64,000 bases of DNA from Ecdyonurus torrentis (taxonomy: Eukaryota; Arthropoda; Insecta; Ephemeroptera; Heptageniidae): contig CASGGR010000028.1 of NCBI GenBank assembly GCA_949318235.1, forward strand, positions 248,001 through 312,000, in the 5' to 3' direction. The position numbers were made by a program, and so were the translations under genes. Shown one piece after another: positions 12,560 through 26,449 of this stretch (position 1 is the first letter of the stretch; each line of letters begins with the position of its first letter). The notes beneath the pieces are model-generated. The model had not been told where the DNA came from and did no database searches. It saw nothing but the letters and a program-made list of their open reading frames with translations.

Positions 12560-14700
12560 TGTTCGCGTTAAAGTCCGTGTTTCTTATATTATATTATGCG
12601 TTTTATATTATAAAGTATATAAAATAATATATTATATGCAAAAATGCATATAATTAATGAAGTGAACCGTGATATCATTTTCTAATAATTAGAATATAAA
12701 TATTGACAACTGGATGAATAGAAATAGTGAAAATTTAGGAAGATCTAGCTTATTTCTATTACAATTTTCACCTACACTTGCTAAAAAAATTAAGCCGACT
12801 TAAATATTTTTCGGGGTAAAATTTTATTTCATATTCTATAAGAGGAAGTTGTCCTGATTCGATTTAATTGCAAAATGATGAAACAAGAAACCTATGCATG
12901 TGTGCATAAGAAAAAGTTAATGACCGTAAAGTTATTACAAGTCTTTCAAAGTTTAATTATATAAATATTATAAATCATCAATGAACTCAAAAATTAAAAA
13001 TTTACATATATATCTATCAACTTAAGACTTTGTCCTCCTTTAGAATATGCAAAAAAGCTAAATTTTTCAATTTTTTCAATCTTTTTATTCCTATAGCAGT
13101 TTATTTTACCTTTTTGGATCAGGGCAGCGCCCTTATTAAAAAAGTTAAAAATCAATACTGAATTAACTTTTAATTATTGCTAGCTAATTCTGGATTTACC
13201 TTCGACGTAGAGGAACTTATTTATTTATTTATTTTTTGACAAATTGATTTAAAAGTTGTACCGAATATATGATTTAGCTCATCAACCTATTATTTACCTA
13301 TCTAATACATCAATTTACTTATACTAATTTCTATATATATAATTATTAGTATTTTTTCTGTATTGTTAATATTAATTACTTTTAAAATATAACTTTTTTG
13401 TTACTATATTTCAATATAATGCAAGTTCTTGTTCCCTTTAATATACGATTTGTCACGGTAATAAAAGAACTGCCTTGTTCGTATTTATCTATAATAACCA
13501 TATGTGCGTCTTGTGCATTTACATCACCACCATGCACTCAGAAATCACCCCTAGCAACAACATCCACTGTTTCTCACGGCTTCAAGATGCAGTCACGTGA
13601 TCATCCGAACTAATGGTGATTTGTGGTTATTAGGACCCTAAAAAGTGTCCCTAGTTCAGTCCTAACTTGGAGCTGCTCGGTACAGCAGTTATGTAATTTG
13701 CTCTTAATTACTATATAATATTAATTGTATAAACACAATAATATATAATCATGAATTGACACAAGTATTATTTTAACTATGTGAAAAGTGATATTATCAT
13801 AGTTTCATTTAACATACAGGTGCATTGATAATGCGTGTGTATAGTGGAGTCGCGGAGTCGACTCATATGGGCAGTAAAGTGTTACTCTTATGTTATTGCG
13901 CTGGCACACTGCGCGCACCTTATCCCAAAGTTGTATTAAACGGATCACAAAGTTGATCGATTATTGGTGAGATCTAACCGTGTTGTACTGTGCTAAATTA
14001 GCTATTAATAATATAAATATTTTAATAAATATAATACATATTTTGGCATATAATTCATATCATATAAATGACATATATAAAACAATAACTTATTTAAACA
14101 ATACAACAATATATTTTACTATAATTAAAATATTTGTTGGATCCTAACTGCTTTCGTTTTATTTTACTTAATTTTAAGCTCTACCCAAATAGAAATTAAG
14201 TTACCTAGTATTAAGTCTTATTTCAGCTAGCCACTAGCTCAATACATAAAGGTAATTTCACTAATTTTAGTTTTACAATAATTATTATTTATCAATAATA
14301 AGTAACTACAGGTGAATACTGTTGCAAGTGAATATAGCGAGTGAGTGTAGCATACTGAATAACGCAAGGTATCAGATTTAGCACCTCAAAAAGGTGCAAA
14401 AATCGACTGCTTTAAAGTTCGTTCACATTACACGAACATGCTATTGAGTAATAATAAATAAACTAAATGACGGCAATACAAAATTATGCTTTAATTTAAA
14501 AAAAAAGTAATCGAGTAAAAAAAAACTCCCACGTGTGAGGTTAATTCTAAAATTGTATTTTATCTTTAGATTTATATGCTTCAGATTTTTTTTAACATTA
14601 TATTTTTTGTTTAATTCCAAATTAGAGATAAATTTATATAAAAAATCATGTTTTGCAAAACTGTATTATTAAAGAGAAATTAAACAGTGAAATATTGCAA
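12560..14700. other. AT-rich stretch without a supported gene
   Basis: Several slightly GC-richer patches (13490-13690, 13840-13980, 14300-14420) interrupt AT-rich DNA. None has a frame with family features. The 71-residue frame at 13398-13613 has no start context or domain. The patches may be remnants of elements. Confidence 0.35.
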
Positions 14701-16250
14701 TATCTGTTTTTTATATGATTATATAATTTCCCGATTTTTGTTTCCCAATATCTGGACTGCTATGTTCAGGGGTGGATTTTTGGGAAATGTCTTAGGAATA
14801 TTTAATTTTAATAAAGAAGATCTATTATTCAAATCTACAAATATTCAATAATATACCAGGATAAAAAAAAACATAAATTTGGGATAAACCATTACAAGAA
14901 ATTAAAACGTTTTCGTTATTGTAAATATAAAATGCTACAAATTATTTTTACTGTAGCTTTCTGTAAAATACATATAAAATTAGAATTTTTAAGTTATATA
15001 TTACAGAAGTAAATATATTGAGGTAATTAAACATTGTTGCTTCATTTGTTTGTTAACGGCGTAAAAAATTTTTTTAGCGTTGGTTGTAAAGTTTCTCTCT
15101 ACAATATGCAGCATTTTGACCGTAATTATGTTGGGCAAATTCGCTTCACAACCCGCACTTCTGTTTGCTTTTGTTCGAGATGCCGTGAGTTAACTGTTTT
15201 TATGAAAGTATGAATTCGGACAATATAAAAAGATTAATTGCTATTTTATAAATATTTGTATCTTAATAATAGTTGTTTTAAGCAATAATTAAAAATACTT
15301 CTTTTATAAGTTTTAAATTATAAGTTTTATTTTCTATGTGATAAATAAATCAATAATTTAATATCAGATTGTTTGATGTTTTGCAAAACCGTATTATTAA
15401 AGAGAAATGAAATAGTAATATATTGCAATATATGTTTGTTAGATATAAATATATTATTTCCTGATTTTTTTTCCAATATCTGGACTGCTATGTTCAGGGG
15501 TGGATTTTTGGGAAATATATTTGAAATATTAAATTTTAATAAATTAGATCTATTATTCAAATCTACAAATTTTCAATATTATACCTGGTAAAAATTTAAT
15601 AAAACAAAACAATATTTTGTGCTAAAGCACTACAAGAAAGTTAAAACGTTTTTCTCAATGTGAATATAAAATGCTACAAATAATTTCATACTGTAGCTTT
15701 CCGTAAAACATATATAAAATAAGAATTTTTAAATTATATATTACAGAAGTAAATATATTGAGGTAATTAAACAGTTTTACATATTTTGTTTGTTAATGGC
15801 ATAAATAAAATGTTTTAAGCGTTGGTCGCAAAGTTTCTCACTACAATATGCATCATTTTGACCATAGACATATATACGTATATTATGTCTATGATTTTGA
15901 CCGTAACTAGGTTGCGCAAATAAGTTTCACAACTCGTACTTTAGTTTCCTGTTTTCTTTATGTCTTTTTTTTGTCTTCTTTTTTTTTGTCAATTAATGAA
16001 TATTGGAAACTAGTATAGCAAAATAATTGCTTTTTCAATGTTGTTTAAATTACATATTTTACATTTCGTGTAAAGCTTTTTGATTGAAAAACGAGTATTT
16101 TTTTTTATTAATTATTTAAAGCTACACATAAAAATTTCTATAACATTTTTAAACAAAAAGAAAGCTTTTCTTGTTTTTTTTTAACCATCTCTATCAAACT
16201 TCATTATATTCTGTTTCTGTATAAAAAACGCTTTAAACATATGCAACAAA
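14700..16250. repeat. Diverged tandem units of about 0.73 kb related to the 1.57-kb satellite
   Basis: The block 'ccaatatctggactgctatg' then 'ttcaggggtggatttttggg' occurs at about 14748 and 15476, 728 bases apart. Around it 'gcaaaactgtattattaaag' (about 14654 and 15382) and 'aattaaacattgtt/gaggtaattaaacag' also recur. The units join the 7.3-9.0 kb family to the monomers that start at 16.25 kb. Confidence 0.65.
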
Positions 16251-17379
16251 TGCAATGTTTTTATCGTTTAATGAATGTTAGCTTCTTATTAAATATTTAT
16301 ATTTAGGTATATATTTTTTCCCGACAAATAGTTCCTAATATCTTAATGAATATGGTTGGGAGTGGTTCCCGGTCCTCACGTATAATTCTTTGACAAAATA
16401 CTTATCACAAATTCTTTTCAAAGCGTGTAAAATTTACTTCGGAATTAAATGATGTTAGTTGAATGTTTTTATCGATTCATGAATGCGAAAGCGTATAATT
16501 ATGTATATGTATGTATAAATTTTCTCCTGATATATAGTTCTCAATATTTGGATTGTTATAATCGACAGAGTATACGGGGCCTCTATTGGGAACTAATATG
16601 CATCACCATAATAATAGAAAAACATACATCGCTATGTAACCAATTTAAAATAAATGAAGAACATGTAGGGGAAGAAGATTCCACCAAGAAATTTTAAAAA
16701 TATTATGATTTTACCAGGGAGCTTTTATTTTAAAAAATAATTTTATAAATATTTGCTTAAACGTAGTCAAGCATGCAATGGTCACTCTCCTTACAGCTAT
16801 ACTTATAACATAGCTGTAAGGCATGCAAGATAATTTAATACACATACATGTACAATCATGCAATAGTGTAGAAACGAGATGTGTTAAAACCATCAACGCA
16901 TACCTAAAATTTTTTCAGCATTGAATATTATTATTATTATTTTCAAATCTTAATTATGTAGCCAATTTATATTCATTAAGGAAAATGTAGGGCAAAAATA
17001 TTTTTTTCCAAAAAAAAATAAATAAATATGCTCATACCAGGGAGCTTTTATTTAAAATAATAATTTAAACAATAATTTCTTATATTAATATTTGCATGTT
17101 AATTAACTTATTTAAATTACTGAGATAACATTTCAGGAAAATAATTGCAATCAAAAGAATATAAAATTACTATGCCTATACTAGAAAGCTTTTAGCTTTG
17201 ATAATAAATTTATCAAGTTATATTAATATTTAATGTCTATTCTATTTTTTGCTTTAATAATAAATTTTAAGTTCTAATTGACAAAGATAATAATTTTTTT
17301 AATGTTATTTAATAAAATATAATAATAATTCATTTGGTGAAATTATTATTTTAAAAAAATATTTGACCAAGATGTCATT

Positions 17380-20300
17380 ATTTTCTTCTTTTTCTTGCTC
17401 AATAATTGAATTTCAAGTTCTAATTGAGCAGATTAATTATTTTTTTTGTTGTGTAAATAATTTAAATGTTTAATTTGGTCAAATTATAAATTTAAAATTA
17501 TTTGAAACAGATGTTGTAATACTATTAGCCTCCTTACTTATGTTTTGTTTGCCTTTTTGTCTTTTTTTTGTCTATTTTTTTTGGTCAAATCATGAATATT
17601 GGAAACTAGAGTAGCAGAACAATTGTTTTTTTAATGTAAATGTTTTTTCATGTATACCTTTCTGATTGGGAAACGAGTATTTTTTTATTAATTCTCTAAA
17701 GCTACATTTTAAAATTTCTGTAACACTTTTAAACAAAAAGAAAGCTTTTCTTGTTTTGTTTTGTCCACCATCCCTATCAAACTTCATGATATTCTGTTTC
17801 TGTATAAGAAACGCTTTAAACATATGCAACATATGCAATGTTTTCATCGTTTACTGAATGTTAGCTTCAAATTAAATATTTATATTCAGGTATATATTTT
17901 TTTCCCGACAAATAGTTCCTAATATCTTAATTAATATGGTTGGGAGTAGTTCTTGGTCCTCACGTATAAATCTTGGACATAATACTTATCACAAATTCTT
18001 TTCAAAGCGTTTAAAATTTACTTCGGAATTAAATGATGTTAGTTGAATGTTTTATCGATTCATGAATGCGATAGCGTATAATTATGTATATGTATGTATA
18101 AATTTTCTCCTGATATATAGTTCCCAATATTTGGATTGTTATAATCGACAGAGTATACGGGGCCTCTATTGGGAACTAATATGCATCACCATAATAAAAG
18201 AAAAACATACATCGCTATGTAACCAATTTAAAATAAATGAAGAACATGTAGGGGAAGAAGATTCCACCAAGAAATTTTAAAAATATTATGATTTTACCAG
18301 GGAGCTTTTATTTAAAAAATAATTTTATTAATATTTGCTTAAACGTAGTCGCGCATGCAATGGTCACTCTTCTTACAACTATACTTATAACATAGCTGTA
18401 AGGCATGCAAGATAATTTAATACACATACATGTACAATCATGCAATAATGTAGAAACGAGATGCGTTAAAACCATCAACGCATACTTAAAATTTTTTTCA
18501 GCATTGAATATTATTATTATTATTTTCAAATCTTAATTATGTAGCCAATTTATATTCATTAAGGAAAATGTAGGGCAAGAAGATTTTTTTCCAAAAAAAA
18601 AAAAATAAATAAATAAATATGCTCATACCAGGGAGCTTTTATTTAAAATAATAATTTAAACAATAATTTCTTATATTAATATTTGCATGTTAATTATATT
18701 ATTTAAATTACTGAGTCAATATTTTAGGCAAATAATTGCAATCAAAAGAATATAAAATTAATATGCCTATACTAGAAAGCTTTTAGCTTTGATAATAAAT
18801 TTATCACTTTATATTAATATTTAATGTCTATTCTATTTATTGCTTTAATTATGAATTTTAAGTTCTATTGACAAAGATAATAATTTTTTAATGTTATTTA
18901 ATAAAATATAATAATAATTCATTTGGTAAAAATAATTATTTTAAAAAAATATTTGACCAAGATGTTATTTTTTTCTTCTTTTTCTTGCTCAATTATTGAA
19001 TTTCAAGTTCTAATTGAGCAGATTTATTATTTTTTTTGTTGTTTAAATAATTTAAATTTTTAATTTGGTCAAATTATAAATTTAAAATTACATTTGGAAC
19101 AGATGTTGTAATACTATTAGTCTCCATACATATGTTTTGTTTGCCTTTTTGTCTTTTTTTTGTGTATTTTTTTTTGGTCAAATCATGAATATTGGAAACT
19201 TGAGTAGCAGAACAATTGTTTTTTTAATGTAAATGTTTTTTCGTGTATAACCTTTCTGATTGGAAAACAAGTATTTTTTTTATTAATTGTCTAAAGCTAC
19301 ATTTTAAAATTTTTTTAACACTTTTAAACAAAAAGAAAGCTTTTCTTGTTTTGTTTTGTCCACAATCCCTATCAAACTTCATGATATTCTGTTTCTGTAT
19401 AATAAACGCTTTAAACATATGCAACATATGCAATGTTTTCATCGTTTACTGAATGTTAGCTTCTAATTAAATATTTATATTCAGGTATATATTTTTTCCC
19501 GGCAAATAGTTACTAATATCATAAATAATATGGTTGGGAGTGGTTCCCAAGCCTCACGTATAAATCTTTGACATAATACTTATTACAAATTCTTTTCAAA
19601 GCGTTTAAAATTTACTTCGGAATTAAATGATGTTAGTTGAATGTTTTATCGATTAATGAATGCGAAAGCGTATAATTATGTATATGTATGTATAAATTTT
19701 CTCCTGATATATAGTTCCCAATATTTGGATTGTTATAATTGACAGAGTATACGGGGCCTCTATTGGGAACTAATATGCATCACCATAATAATAGAAAAAC
19801 ATACATCGCTATGTAACCAATTTAAAATAAATGAAGAACATGTAGGGGAAGAAGATTCCACCAAGAAATTTTAAAAATTTTATGATTTTACCAGGAAGCT
19901 TTTATTTAATAAAATTATTTTATTAATATTTGCTTAAACGTAGTCGCGCATGCAATGGTCACTCTCCTTACAGCTATACTTATAACATAGCTGTAAGGCA
20001 TGCAAGATAATTTAATACACATACATGTACAATCATGCAATAGTGTAGAAACGAGATGTGTTAAAACCATCAACGCATACTTAAAATTTTTTCAGCATTG
20101 AATATTATTATTATTATTTTCAAATCTTAATTATGTAGCCAATTTATATTCATTAAGGAAAATGTAGGGCAAAAAGATTTTTTTCCACAAAAAAAATAAA
20201 TAAATAAATATGCTCATACCAGGGAGCTTTTATTTAAAATAATAATTTAAACAATAATTTCTTATATTAATATTTGCATGTTAATTTACTTATTTTAATT

Positions 20301-20529
20301 ACTGAGACAACATTTTTGGCAAATAATTGCAATCAAAAGAATATAAAATTACTAAGCCTATACTAGAAAGCTTTTAGCTTTGATAACAAATTTATCAATT
20401 TATATTAATATTTATTGTCTATTCTATTTTTTGCTTTAATAATGAATTTTAAGTTCTAATTGACAAAGATAATAATTTTTTTAATGTTATTTAATAAAAT
20501 ATAATAATAATTCATTTGGTGAAATTATT
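17380..20529. repeat. Higher-order repeat copy 1 (3,150 bp)
   Basis: Two neighbouring monomers that differ from each other (for example 'gggagtagttcttgg' versus 'gggagtggttcccaa') form one 3,150-bp unit. All landmarks and open frames here recur exactly 3,150 bases later, and every line compared between the two copies is identical. The edge is set by a 27-base segment (about 17353-17379, containing 'atatttgaccaag') that is absent before copy 2. Confidence 0.85.
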
Positions 20530-23500
20530 ATTTTCTTCTTTTTCTTGCTCAATAATTGAATTTCAAGTTCTAATTGAGCAGATTAATTATTTTTTTTGTT
20601 GTGTAAATAATTTAAATGTTTAATTTGGTCAAATTATAAATTTAAAATTATTTGAAACAGATGTTGTAATACTATTAGCCTCCTTACTTATGTTTTGTTT
20701 GCCTTTTTGTCTTTTTTTTGTCTATTTTTTTTGGTCAAATCATGAATATTGGAAACTAGAGTAGCAGAACAATTGTTTTTTTAATGTAAATGTTTTTTCA
20801 TGTATACCTTTCTGATTGGGAAACGAGTATTTTTTTATTAATTCTCTAAAGCTACATTTTAAAATTTCTGTAACACTTTTAAACAAAAAGAAAGCTTTTC
20901 TTGTTTTGTTTTGTCCACCATCCCTATCAAACTTCATGATATTCTGTTTCTGTATAAGAAACGCTTTAAACATATGCAACATATGCAATGTTTTCATCGT
21001 TTACTGAATGTTAGCTTCAAATTAAATATTTATATTCAGGTATATATTTTTTTCCCGACAAATAGTTCCTAATATCTTAATTAATATGGTTGGGAGTAGT
21101 TCTTGGTCCTCACGTATAAATCTTGGACATAATACTTATCACAAATTCTTTTCAAAGCGTTTAAAATTTACTTCGGAATTAAATGATGTTAGTTGAATGT
21201 TTTATCGATTCATGAATGCGATAGCGTATAATTATGTATATGTATGTATAAATTTTCTCCTGATATATAGTTCCCAATATTTGGATTGTTATAATCGACA
21301 GAGTATACGGGGCCTCTATTGGGAACTAATATGCATCACCATAATAAAAGAAAAACATACATCGCTATGTAACCAATTTAAAATAAATGAAGAACATGTA
21401 GGGGAAGAAGATTCCACCAAGAAATTTTAAAAATATTATGATTTTACCAGGGAGCTTTTATTTAAAAAATAATTTTATTAATATTTGCTTAAACGTAGTC
21501 GCGCATGCAATGGTCACTCTTCTTACAACTATACTTATAACATAGCTGTAAGGCATGCAAGATAATTTAATACACATACATGTACAATCATGCAATAATG
21601 TAGAAACGAGATGCGTTAAAACCATCAACGCATACTTAAAATTTTTTTCAGCATTGAATATTATTATTATTATTTTCAAATCTTAATTATGTAGCCAATT
21701 TATATTCATTAAGGAAAATGTAGGGCAAGAAGATTTTTTTCCAAAAAAAAAAAAATAAATAAATAAATATGCTCATACCAGGGAGCTTTTATTTAAAATA
21801 ATAATTTAAACAATAATTTCTTATATTAATATTTGCATGTTAATTATATTATTTAAATTACTGAGTCAATATTTTAGGCAAATAATTGCAATCAAAAGAA
21901 TATAAAATTAATATGCCTATACTAGAAAGCTTTTAGCTTTGATAATAAATTTATCACTTTATATTAATATTTAATGTCTATTCTATTTATTGCTTTAATT
22001 ATGAATTTTAAGTTCTATTGACAAAGATAATAATTTTTTAATGTTATTTAATAAAATATAATAATAATTCATTTGGTAAAAATAATTATTTTAAAAAAAT
22101 ATTTGACCAAGATGTTATTTTTTTCTTCTTTTTCTTGCTCAATTATTGAATTTCAAGTTCTAATTGAGCAGATTTATTATTTTTTTTGTTGTTTAAATAA
22201 TTTAAATTTTTAATTTGGTCAAATTATAAATTTAAAATTACATTTGGAACAGATGTTGTAATACTATTAGTCTCCATACATATGTTTTGTTTGCCTTTTT
22301 GTCTTTTTTTTGTGTATTTTTTTTTGGTCAAATCATGAATATTGGAAACTTGAGTAGCAGAACAATTGTTTTTTTAATGTAAATGTTTTTTCGTGTATAA
22401 CCTTTCTGATTGGAAAACAAGTATTTTTTTTATTAATTGTCTAAAGCTACATTTTAAAATTTTTTTAACACTTTTAAACAAAAAGAAAGCTTTTCTTGTT
22501 TTGTTTTGTCCACAATCCCTATCAAACTTCATGATATTCTGTTTCTGTATAATAAACGCTTTAAACATATGCAACATATGCAATGTTTTCATCGTTTACT
22601 GAATGTTAGCTTCTAATTAAATATTTATATTCAGGTATATATTTTTTCCCGGCAAATAGTTACTAATATCATAAATAATATGGTTGGGAGTGGTTCCCAA
22701 GCCTCACGTATAAATCTTTGACATAATACTTATTACAAATTCTTTTCAAAGCGTTTAAAATTTACTTCGGAATTAAATGATGTTAGTTGAATGTTTTATC
22801 GATTAATGAATGCGAAAGCGTATAATTATGTATATGTATGTATAAATTTTCTCCTGATATATAGTTCCCAATATTTGGATTGTTATAATTGACAGAGTAT
22901 ACGGGGCCTCTATTGGGAACTAATATGCATCACCATAATAATAGAAAAACATACATCGCTATGTAACCAATTTAAAATAAATGAAGAACATGTAGGGGAA
23001 GAAGATTCCACCAAGAAATTTTAAAAATTTTATGATTTTACCAGGAAGCTTTTATTTAATAAAATTATTTTATTAATATTTGCTTAAACGTAGTCGCGCA
23101 TGCAATGGTCACTCTCCTTACAGCTATACTTATAACATAGCTGTAAGGCATGCAAGATAATTTAATACACATACATGTACAATCATGCAATAGTGTAGAA
23201 ACGAGATGTGTTAAAACCATCAACGCATACTTAAAATTTTTTCAGCATTGAATATTATTATTATTATTTTCAAATCTTAATTATGTAGCCAATTTATATT
23301 CATTAAGGAAAATGTAGGGCAAAAAGATTTTTTTCCACAAAAAAAATAAATAAATAAATATGCTCATACCAGGGAGCTTTTATTTAAAATAATAATTTAA
23401 ACAATAATTTCTTATATTAATATTTGCATGTTAATTTACTTATTTTAATTACTGAGACAACATTTTTGGCAAATAATTGCAATCAAAAGAATATAAAATT

Positions 23501-23679
23501 ACTAAGCCTATACTAGAAAGCTTTTAGCTTTGATAACAAATTTATCAATTTATATTAATATTTATTGTCTATTCTATTTTTTGCTTTAATAATGAATTTT
23601 AAGTTCTAATTGACAAAGATAATAATTTTTTTAATGTTATTTAATAAAATATAATAATAATTCATTTGGTGAAATTATT
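20530..23679. repeat. Higher-order repeat copy 2 (3,150 bp)
   Basis: Direct tandem duplicate of 17380-20529 with no difference in the parts compared. Identity stops near 23692, where 'tttttcttgctc' becomes 'ttttttttgctc', and 'gttgtgtaaat' becomes 'gttgtttaaat' shortly after. Perfect identity beside diverged neighbours means a very recent unequal exchange, or an assembly duplication. Confidence 0.85.
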
Positions 23680-25899
23680 ATTTTCTTCTTTTTTTTGCTC
23701 AATAATTGAATTTCAAGTTCTAATTGAGCAGATTAATTATTTTTTTTGTTGTTTAAATAATTTAAATGTTTAATTTGGTCAAATTTTAAATTTAAAATTA
23801 CATTTGGAACAGATGTTGTAATACTATTAGTCTCCATACTTATGTTTTGTTTGCCTTTTTGTCTTTTTTTTGTCTATTTTTTTTTGGTCAAATCATGAAT
23901 ATTGGAAACTAGAGTAGCAGAACAATTGTTTTTTTAATGTAAATGTTTTTTCGTGTATAACCTTTTTGATTGGAAAACAAGTATTTTTTATTAATTGTCT
24001 AAAGCTACATTTTAAAATTTCTGTAACACTTTTAAACAAAAAGAAAGCTTTTCTTCTTTTGTTTTGTCCACCATCCCTATCAAACTTCATGATATTCTGT
24101 TTCTGTATAAGAAACGCTTTAAACATATGCAACATATGCAATGTTTTCATCGTTTACTGAATGTTAGCTTCTAATTAAATATTTATATTCAGGTATATAT
24201 TTTTTCCCGACAAATAGTTCCTAATATCTTTATTAATATTGTTGGAAGTGGTTCCCGGTCCTCACGTATAAATCTTTGACTTAATACTTATCACAAATTC
24301 TTTTCAAAGCGTTTAAAATTTACTTCGGAATGAAATGATGTTAGTTGAATGTTTTTATTGATTCATGACTGCGAAAGCGTATAATTATGTATATGTATTT
24401 ATAAATATTCTCCTGATAAATAGTTCCCAATATTTGGATTGTTATAATCGACAGAGTATACGGGGCCTCTATTGGGAACTAATATGCATCACCATAATAA
24501 TAGAAAAAACATACATCGCTATGTAACCAATTTAAAATAAATGAAGAACATGTAGGGGAAGAAGATTCCACCAAGAAATTTTTAAAATATTATGATTTTA
24601 CCAGGAACTTTTATTTTAGAAAATAATTTTATTCATATTTGCTTAAACATATCGCGCATGCCATGGTCATTTTTCCTTACAACTATACTTATAACAAAGC
24701 TGTAAGGAGATTTCACAATAGCATACAAGATATTTTTATACACATAAATAACAATCATGCAATAGTGTACAAACGAGATGCATTGAAACCATTCAAAGTA
24801 ATCCTAAAGTATTTCGGCATTGAGTATTAATATTATTATTTTCAAATAATCTTAATTATGTAACCAGTTTATATCCAATAAGGATCATGAAGGGCAAGAA
24901 GATTTTTTTCCAAAAAAAAAAATATATATATAATGCTTATACCAGAGAGCTTTTAATTTAAATAATAATTTAAACAATTCTTTATTATATTATTATTTCC
25001 ATGTTATTTACTTATATAAATCACTGAAACAATATTTAAGGCAAGTAATTTTAATCAAAAGATTATAAAATTATTATGCCTATACTAGAAAGCTTATAAA
25101 TAAATTTATAGAAGTTTATAGAAAATTTGATAGAAACAACATTATTAATTTTTCTTTGTATATTATGTCTGTTCTATTTATTGCTTTTATAATGAATTTT
25201 AAGTTCTAATTGACAGAGATAATAATTTTTTGAATGTTTTTCAATTATATATTATAATAATTAATTTGGTGAAATAATTATTTTGAATAAATATTTGACG
25301 AATTATTTCTTCCTCAATTATTGAATTTCAAGTTCTAATTGAGTAGATTAATTATTTTTTTTCTGTTGTTCAAAAAAATTTAATGTTTGTTTTGGTCAAA
25401 ATATAAATTTAAAATGATATTTGACCCAGAAGTTGTAATACTATTAGTCTCCATACTTATGTTTTGTTAGCCTTTTTGTCTTTTTTTTTGTCTTCTTTTT
25501 TTGTTGTTCAGATAATGAATATTAGGTACTAGTGTAGCAAAATAACTGTATTTTCAATGTTGTTTAAATAATTTATTTAACATTTCATGTAAAGCTTTTT
25601 GATTGGAAAACGAGTATTTGTTTATTAGTTATTTAAAGCTACATATTTAAATTTCTGTAGCATTTTTAAACAAAAAGAAAGCTTTACTTGTTTGTTTTTC
25701 CACTATTCCTATCAAACTTCACTATATTTTGTTTTTGTAGAAGAAACACTTTAAACATATGCAACATATGCAATGTTTTCATCGTTTAATGAATGTTAGC
25801 GTTTAATTAAATATTTATAATTAGGTATTTATTTTTTCCTGACAAATAGTTCCTAATATCTTAATTAATATGATTGGGAGGGGTTCCTGGTACTCACTT

Positions 25900-26150
25900 A
25901 TAAATCTTTGACTAAATATTTATTATTAGTAACTAATAGTAACGAATAAATAAATCTCATAATTGCAGTTCGTAATATTGTTAATTTATTATGCCATGAT
26001 CTTTGATTTTAGCCAATGCTGGCTTCCGTATCTATGTCCCCAGCTATTTCTCAATGAACGACGCCCCCTTTACTTTATTGTTAGGGTTGCTACTAATTTT
26101 GTCTTCTGAAAGCCAGCGAAACATCAGATTTTTTCCGTCGTTTTACAAAG
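25900..26150. other. End of satellite and 5' flank of the spliced gene
   Basis: After about 25920 the satellite similarity stops. 25980-26150 has more balanced base composition ('ccagctatttctc', 'gaaagccagcgaaac'), as expected of a promoter or 5' untranslated region. No TATA box is evident. Confidence 0.3.
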
Positions 26151-26175
26151 TTTGTTTGTGTTTAAATACAGTTAT

Positions 26176-26449
26176 ATGATGTCTAATAGAAAGAAAACTA
26201 GTAAGATTAAAGTGGACACAGAAGACTCAGAAGATTCAACAGATCAAGAAGTTACATTATGGGTACGTAGATCCAGGCGAAACGTAGGTCGCCAGTTACA
26301 AAAAAAGCTAAAAAGTGATACTGACTCTAAAAGTTGTTCTGAAAATTCAGACCATGTAACATCTCATGCATCAAGATCAGTGGTGGTAAGGACAGATTTT
26401 GTTTGTTCTTTAAATCCCAGTAATGAAACGAAATTCTCCTTCACAAATT
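26176..26449 (+). CDS. Exon 1 of the unrecognised gene
   Basis: Two ATGs in a row (26176 and 26179) open a 91-codon frame, acidic ('DTEDSEDSTDQE') then basic ('RRSRRNVGRQLQKKLK'), a composition common in nuclear proteins. It ends at a consensus donor (tt|gtaagt at 26450) in phase 1, which matches the acceptor at 27281. The frame reads on into the intron only to a stop near 26493. Confidence 0.5.

Larger units (their letters stand above)
16250..25900. repeat. Tandem array of about 1.57-kb monomers
   Basis: The landmark 'catatgcaacatatgcaatg' (first copy slightly altered) occurs at about 16239, 17820, 19414, 20970, 22564, 24124 and 25759, giving spacings of 1556-1635 bases. Other landmarks repeat in order in each unit: 'ttcccgacaaatagttcc', the hairpin TAGTTCCCAATA...TATTGGGAACTA, 'accagggagcttttattt' twice, the hairpin around 'cttacagctat..atagctgtaag', and 'tagaaagcttttagctttg'. 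The many 60-85 residue open frames inside recur only because the DNA recurs and show no protein signature. This is a large-unit satellite or tandemly amplified element. Confidence 0.9.

Noticed and set aside
16789..16821. MicroRNA precursor
   Set aside because: The 12-bp stem with a 9-base loop is too short for an animal pre-miRNA, and it repeats in every satellite monomer.
17590..24160. Recurring 63-85 residue frames in the 1.57-kb monomers as genes
   Set aside because: Overlapping frames on both strands are equally conserved, no start or splice context exists, and the monomers are AT-rich satellite.
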